Positions 60,858-64,000 of a DNA stretch of 64,000 bases are shown piece after piece. The stretch's first letter is position 1. The number at the start of each line of letters is the position of its first letter. Under the pieces are notes generated by a model, which saw only the letters and a list, made by a program, of their open reading frames with translations, was not told the DNA's origin and did no database searches. The stretch comes from an uncultured Lachnospiraceae bacterium. Lineage in GTDB: Bacteria; Bacillota; Clostridia; Lachnospirales; Lachnospiraceae. A program made the position numbers and the translations under genes. The stretch is taken from assembly GCA_910578715.1 (NCBI GenBank), contig CAJTRL010000015.1, positions 1 to 64,000 of the forward strand. Reading direction: 5' to 3'.

Positions 60858-61409
60858 ATGGCAAGAAAAGAGACAATTACGAAAACGGATATTTTGAATG
60901 CGGCATTTGAAATGACGACAGAGGCTGGTTTTGACCATGTTACGGCGAGAACCCTTGCTGCCAGGGCGGGATGTTCCACGCAGCCTATTTTCAGGGTTTA
61001 CCGGAACATGGAGGAACTGGGAACAGAATTGTTTGAACGGGTAGTCGCGCATTTTGAAGAATATTATGAGAAGTTTCCGAAAAAGAGCGATACGCCGTTT
61101 GTGAATCTCGGATTTGCTTATGTAAAGTTCGCGCAGGATTATCCCAAATTATTCAAACTGTTGTTTGATTCGGAAAATAAATATGGTAAAAGCCTGTATG
61201 ATATTCTGAACGGAAAAGGCTCCGTTGTGAAAGAAGTCAACAATGCCAGATTTTCCGGATGCAGCAATCCGAGCGTTATGTTTATGAAAATGTGGATTTT
61301 TATTCATGGCGCCGCCTGTATGTCACTGACAGGTGATTATGACCTCGACGATGAAGAGACTGTCACACTTCTGGAAGAATCTTATCAGGCTTTTCAGAAA
61401 ATGTTTTGA
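60858..61409 (+). CDS. TetR/AcrR family transcriptional regulator
   Basis: The 183-residue regulator has the N-terminal helix-turn-helix TRTDIL-type region (about residues 6-50, including VTARTLAARAGCSTQPIFRVY) and a C-terminal ligand-binding helical domain. ATG 60858 has AGGAAG upstream; GTG 60843 is a weaker alternative. A palindrome lies in its own promoter region, so autorepression is likely. The downstream RpiR gene begins 27 nt after its stop and may be regulated with it. Confidence 0.88.
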   Translation: MARKETITKTDILNAAFEMTTEAGFDHVTARTLAARAGCSTQPIFRVYRNMEELGTELFERVVAHFEEYYEKFPKKSDTPFVNLGFAYVKFAQDYPKLFKLLFDSENKYGKSLYDILNGKGSVVKEVNNARFSGCSNPSVMFMKMWIFIHGAACMSLTGDYDLDDEETVTLLEESYQAFQKMF

Positions 61410-61436
61410 TGGTATAAAGACAGGAAAGGATAGTAG

Positions 61437-62369
61437 ATGGCTGCGTTGGAGAATCGTTACGATATCATTACCAGAATCAATCAGTATTATGGAAAAATGA
61501 GCAAGGGGCAGAAAACGATTGCGAGTTTTATTTATGACCATTATGACCAGGCTGTTTTTATGACGGCGGCAAAACTTGGCGATACGGTGGGAGTCAGCGA
61601 ATCTACGGTTGTGCGTTTTGCTTCATACATCGGTTACAGCGGTTACCCGGAGTTTCAAAAAGATTTGGAAGAATGGGTCCAGAATAAAATCAATTCGGTG
61701 CAGAAGATTGATGCGAAATACGGGAGAAGCACGCAGTCAGAAATAGTGACATCCGTTTTGAATGCTGATATTGAAAAAATAACAGATACTATTGATAATC
61801 TCGACCCGGCGGCTTTTGAAACGGCGGTCGATACGATTCTGGGAGCCAGAAATATTTACATTATGGGAATCCGAAGCTGTGCGCCTTTGGCGGATTTCCT
61901 TCATTTTTATCTGAATATGATTCGCGGAAACGTTATATTGCTCAGAACCACAAGTGTGTCTGAGACCTTTGAACAGATGATTCGGATTGACGAAAACGAC
62001 GCGATGATTGGTATCAGTTTTCCGCGGTATTCCATGCGCACCCTGAAGGCAATGGAATTTGCCAATGACAGAAACGCCAAAGTCATTGCGATTACCGATA
62101 CGGTGCATTCTCCCATGAATCTTTATTCTTCCTGTAACCTGTTAGCGAGAAGCGATATGGTTTCCATCGTGGATTCTCTTGTGGCTCCTTTAAGCCTGAT
62201 TAATGCGCTTGTTGTTGCAATGTGCTTAAAGCGGCCGGGCGATGTCACAAAGAACCTGAAAGAACTGGAAAATGCCTGGAATAATTATCAGGTATATCTG
62301 AATGACGAAATTAACTTTATCGATGAAGAGTCGATGTTACATTATCCTTTGCGGAAAGAAGACGCATGA
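61437..62369 (+). CDS. MurR/RpiR family transcriptional regulator
   Basis: The 310-residue regulator has an N-terminal RpiR helix-turn-helix (about residues 15-85, with TVGVSESTVVRFASYIGYSGYPEFQ) and a C-terminal SIS sugar-phosphate-binding domain (about residues 125-265, with IYIMGIRSCAPLADFL and GISFPRYS). It probably senses a sugar phosphate. No sugar operon is adjacent. It overlaps the flavoprotein gene by 4 nt, so both are translated from one message. Confidence 0.9.
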   Translation: MAALENRYDIITRINQYYGKMSKGQKTIASFIYDHYDQAVFMTAAKLGDTVGVSESTVVRFASYIGYSGYPEFQKDLEEWVQNKINSVQKIDAKYGRSTQSEIVTSVLNADIEKITDTIDNLDPAAFETAVDTILGARNIYIMGIRSCAPLADFLHFYLNMIRGNVILLRTTSVSETFEQMIRIDENDAMIGISFPRYSMRTLKAMEFANDRNAKVIAITDTVHSPMNLYSSCNLLARSDMVSIVDSLVAPLSLINALVVAMCLKRPGDVTKNLKELENAWNNYQVYLNDEINFIDEESMLHYPLRKEDA

Positions 62370-63595
62370 GCAGAGTGATTGTTGTGGGCGGCGGCGCCGC
62401 CGGAATGATGGCCGCCATCAGCGCGGCAGAGCAGGGGCACCAGGTGCTTTTGCTGGAACAGAATGAAAAGACCGGCAAGAAACTTTTTATTACGGGAAAA
62501 GGCAGATGCAACGTGACGAATGCCTGTGATAAGGATAAGCTGTTTGAGGCTGTCGTTTCCAATCCTAAATTTTTGTACAGCGCTTTTAACGGATTTGACA
62601 ACAGACAGCTTATGACCATGCTGGAAGAGGTCGGCTGTCCGTTAAAGATTGAGAGGGGAGAGCGGGTTTTTCCCGTTTCCGACCACTCTTCGGATATTCT
62701 TGCGGCATTCCAGCGTATGTTAAGAAAAAAACGGGTGGAAGTCAGCCTGCACACAAAAGTACAGGGACTTCTGACAGAGTCATTTTCCATCCGCGGCGTG
62801 CGGCTGGCGGACGGAACAGAAGAGCGGGCGGATGCGGTTATTCTTGCGACGGGCGGGTATTCTTATCCCTCCACCGGTTCGACGGGAGACGGACACCGCA
62901 TGGCCGAAGAAGCCGGGCATACGGTGAAAAACTGTGTCCCGGCCTTAGTGTCTTTAACCGTTTCTGAAGACTGGTGTAAACAACTTCAGGGACTGTCCTT
63001 AAAAAACATCGCGTTGACAATGCTGGATGGGAAGAAAAAACGATATGAAGGCTTTGGCGAAATGCTTTTTACCCACTTTGGCGTCAGCGGGCCTCTCATA
63101 TTGAGCGCCAGCAGTTTTTACGGAAGATGCAAAAACAAAGAAGCGGTTTTGCTGGAGCTGGATTTAAAGCCGGCGTTGTCGGAGGAACAGCTGGATAAAC
63201 GAATTTTGCGGGATTTTGAAGATAATCAGAATAGACAATTCAAAAATTCTTTAAACGGCCTTTATCCGTCGAAACTTGTGACGGTTATGACGGAGTTGTC
63301 CGGTATTGCGCCGGAGAAAAAAGTTCATGAGATTACAAGAGAAGAAAGAAAGGGACTGGTGGAGCTTACGAAGCATTTTCCTCTTCATGTGACGGGGACG
63401 GGGGACTGGACGGAAGCGGTTATCACCCAGGGCGGGATTGTTGTCAAAGAGGTGAATCCTTCTACGATGGAATCAAAACTGGTAAAAGGACTGTATTTTG
63501 CCGGAGAGATATTGGACGTGGATGCGCTGACGGGAGGCTTTAATCTGCAGATTGCCTGGTCAACCGGGTATCTTGCGGGGAGGAGCATTCGTTGA
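62366..63595 (+). CDS. HI0933-family FAD-dependent flavoprotein
   Basis: The 409-residue protein has an N-terminal Rossmann motif VVGGGAAGMMAAISAAEQG (about residues 4-22), GKGRCNVTN (about 47-55) typical of HI0933/YhiN proteins, and a second dinucleotide motif GGYSYPSTGSTGDGH (about 157-171), plus ITQGGIVVKEVNPSTMESK near the C-terminus. The reaction is not established. It precedes cmk, a common Firmicutes order. Confidence 0.88.
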   Translation: MSRVIVVGGGAAGMMAAISAAEQGHQVLLLEQNEKTGKKLFITGKGRCNVTNACDKDKLFEAVVSNPKFLYSAFNGFDNRQLMTMLEEVGCPLKIERGERVFPVSDHSSDILAAFQRMLRKKRVEVSLHTKVQGLLTESFSIRGVRLADGTEERADAVILATGGYSYPSTGSTGDGHRMAEEAGHTVKNCVPALVSLTVSEDWCKQLQGLSLKNIALTMLDGKKKRYEGFGEMLFTHFGVSGPLILSASSFYGRCKNKEAVLLELDLKPALSEEQLDKRILRDFEDNQNRQFKNSLNGLYPSKLVTVMTELSGIAPEKKVHEITREERKGLVELTKHFPLHVTGTGDWTEAVITQGGIVVKEVNPSTMESKLVKGLYFAGEILDVDALTGGFNLQIAWSTGYLAGRSIR

Positions 63596-63671
63596 AGGTC
63601 TGCCGGAGCGGACAGATGCCCAAAATTCTTACTGATTAAAATGCCGCGTACGCGGCGGAATGGGAGTAAAC

Positions 63672-64000
63672 ATGGGATATAATATTGCGATAGACGGGCC
63701 TGCCGGAGCCGGGAAGAGTACGATTGCCAAAATAGCGGCAAAGGAACTGGGCTTTATCTATGTAGATACCGGTGCGATGTACCGGGCGATGGGAATTTTT
63801 CTGATGCGGGAGGGCGTGGACGCGGCGGATGCTGATGCCATCAGCGCCAAATGCCGGGAAGCGGATATTACGATTCGTTATGAAAACGGAGAACAGGTCG
63901 TTTATCTGAACGGGGAAAATGTGAACGGCGTTATCCGGACGGAAGAAGCGGGCACAATGGCGTCTCTCACCAGCAAAAATCCCGATGTCAGAAAAAAACT
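63672..64000 (+). CDS. cmk: Cytidylate kinase, truncated by window end
   Basis: The first 109 codons are present. The P-loop GPAGAGKST is at residues 9-17, followed by DTGAMYRAMG (about 33-42), the CMP-binding segment. The enzyme phosphorylates CMP and dCMP. The 3' end lies outside the window, so it is partial here but not broken. GGGAG precedes ATG 63672. Confidence 0.95.
   Translation, partial: MGYNIAIDGPAGAGKSTIAKIAAKELGFIYVDTGAMYRAMGIFLMREGVDAADADAISAKCREADITIRYENGEQVVYLNGENVNGVIRTEEAGTMASLTSKNPDVRKK

Noticed and set aside
1..64000. tRNA, rRNA, CRISPR array, transposase or phage gene
   Set aside because: No T-loop GTTCRA pattern with a cloverleaf, no regular spaced repeats, and no transposase or phage protein motif was recognised on either strand.

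Overview
The window is a chromosomal stretch from a Gram-positive anaerobe of the class Clostridia, most likely a Lachnospiraceae-type gut bacterium. This rests on gene content and order: a large 2-hydroxyacyl-CoA dehydratase activase, a small Cys-rich protein of a type typical of this family, the alpha2-type glycyl-tRNA synthetase, the rplS-lepB-rbgA-rnhB-ylqG-ylqH order, Na+-pumping decarboxylase subunits, and AGGAGG-type ribosome sites. Coding density is high. I saw no tRNA, rRNA, CRISPR array, prophage or insertion sequence. The identity is an inference from content; no search was run.

Layout. 1-10 kb: two small orphan genes, a 1411-residue activase on the minus strand, then a rhomboid-like membrane protein, a sigma-like protein without region 4, an unknown gene, a glycosyltransferase and an unknown partner. 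10-24 kb: M16C metallopeptidase, DUF4349 lipoprotein, era-yqzL-recO, a lipoprotein, glyS, alaS, ung, a lysA-type decarboxylase, a group II intron remnant, and rplS. 24-31 kb: lepB, rbgA, second lepB, rnhB, orphan FliK-like and FlhB-like proteins, yraN, pgeF. 30-44 kb: a two-component system, a split chromate transporter (minus strand), feoA-feoB, a ZIP transporter, an HPr-like protein, sbcD-sbcC, a CDF transporter. 43-53 kb: cardiolipin synthase, acyltransferase, tmcAL (minus), rpsU, two D,D-carboxypeptidases, a metallophosphoesterase, scpA-scpB. 53-59 kb: a five-gene biotin-dependent Na+ decarboxylase/transcarboxylase operon. 59-64 kb: chemotaxis receptor, TetR and RpiR regulators, an HI0933-type flavoprotein, and cmk, cut by the window end.

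The most unusual signal is a pair of long hairpin elements at 47073-47232 and 49005-49202. They share a conserved core of about 105 nt (32 nt of it identical), but their perfect outer stems (28 bp and 46 bp) differ almost completely in sequence. Several differences between the two copies are compensatory, so pairing is kept. Each lies just upstream of a gene and in the same orientation relative to that gene. This fits an undescribed structured RNA or a mobile hairpin. A second recurring signal is an unusual translation-initiation leader, AGAAAGGYAtGGTTaT, placed 10-15 nt before at least eleven start codons.

Other points: an HPr-like protein without the phosphorylatable histidine, a RecO without visible zinc cysteines, a start codon buried in a terminator-like hairpin, palindromes over the M16C and TetR promoters, and an operon that carries both 12S-type and 5S-type carboxyltransferases with the Na+ pump.
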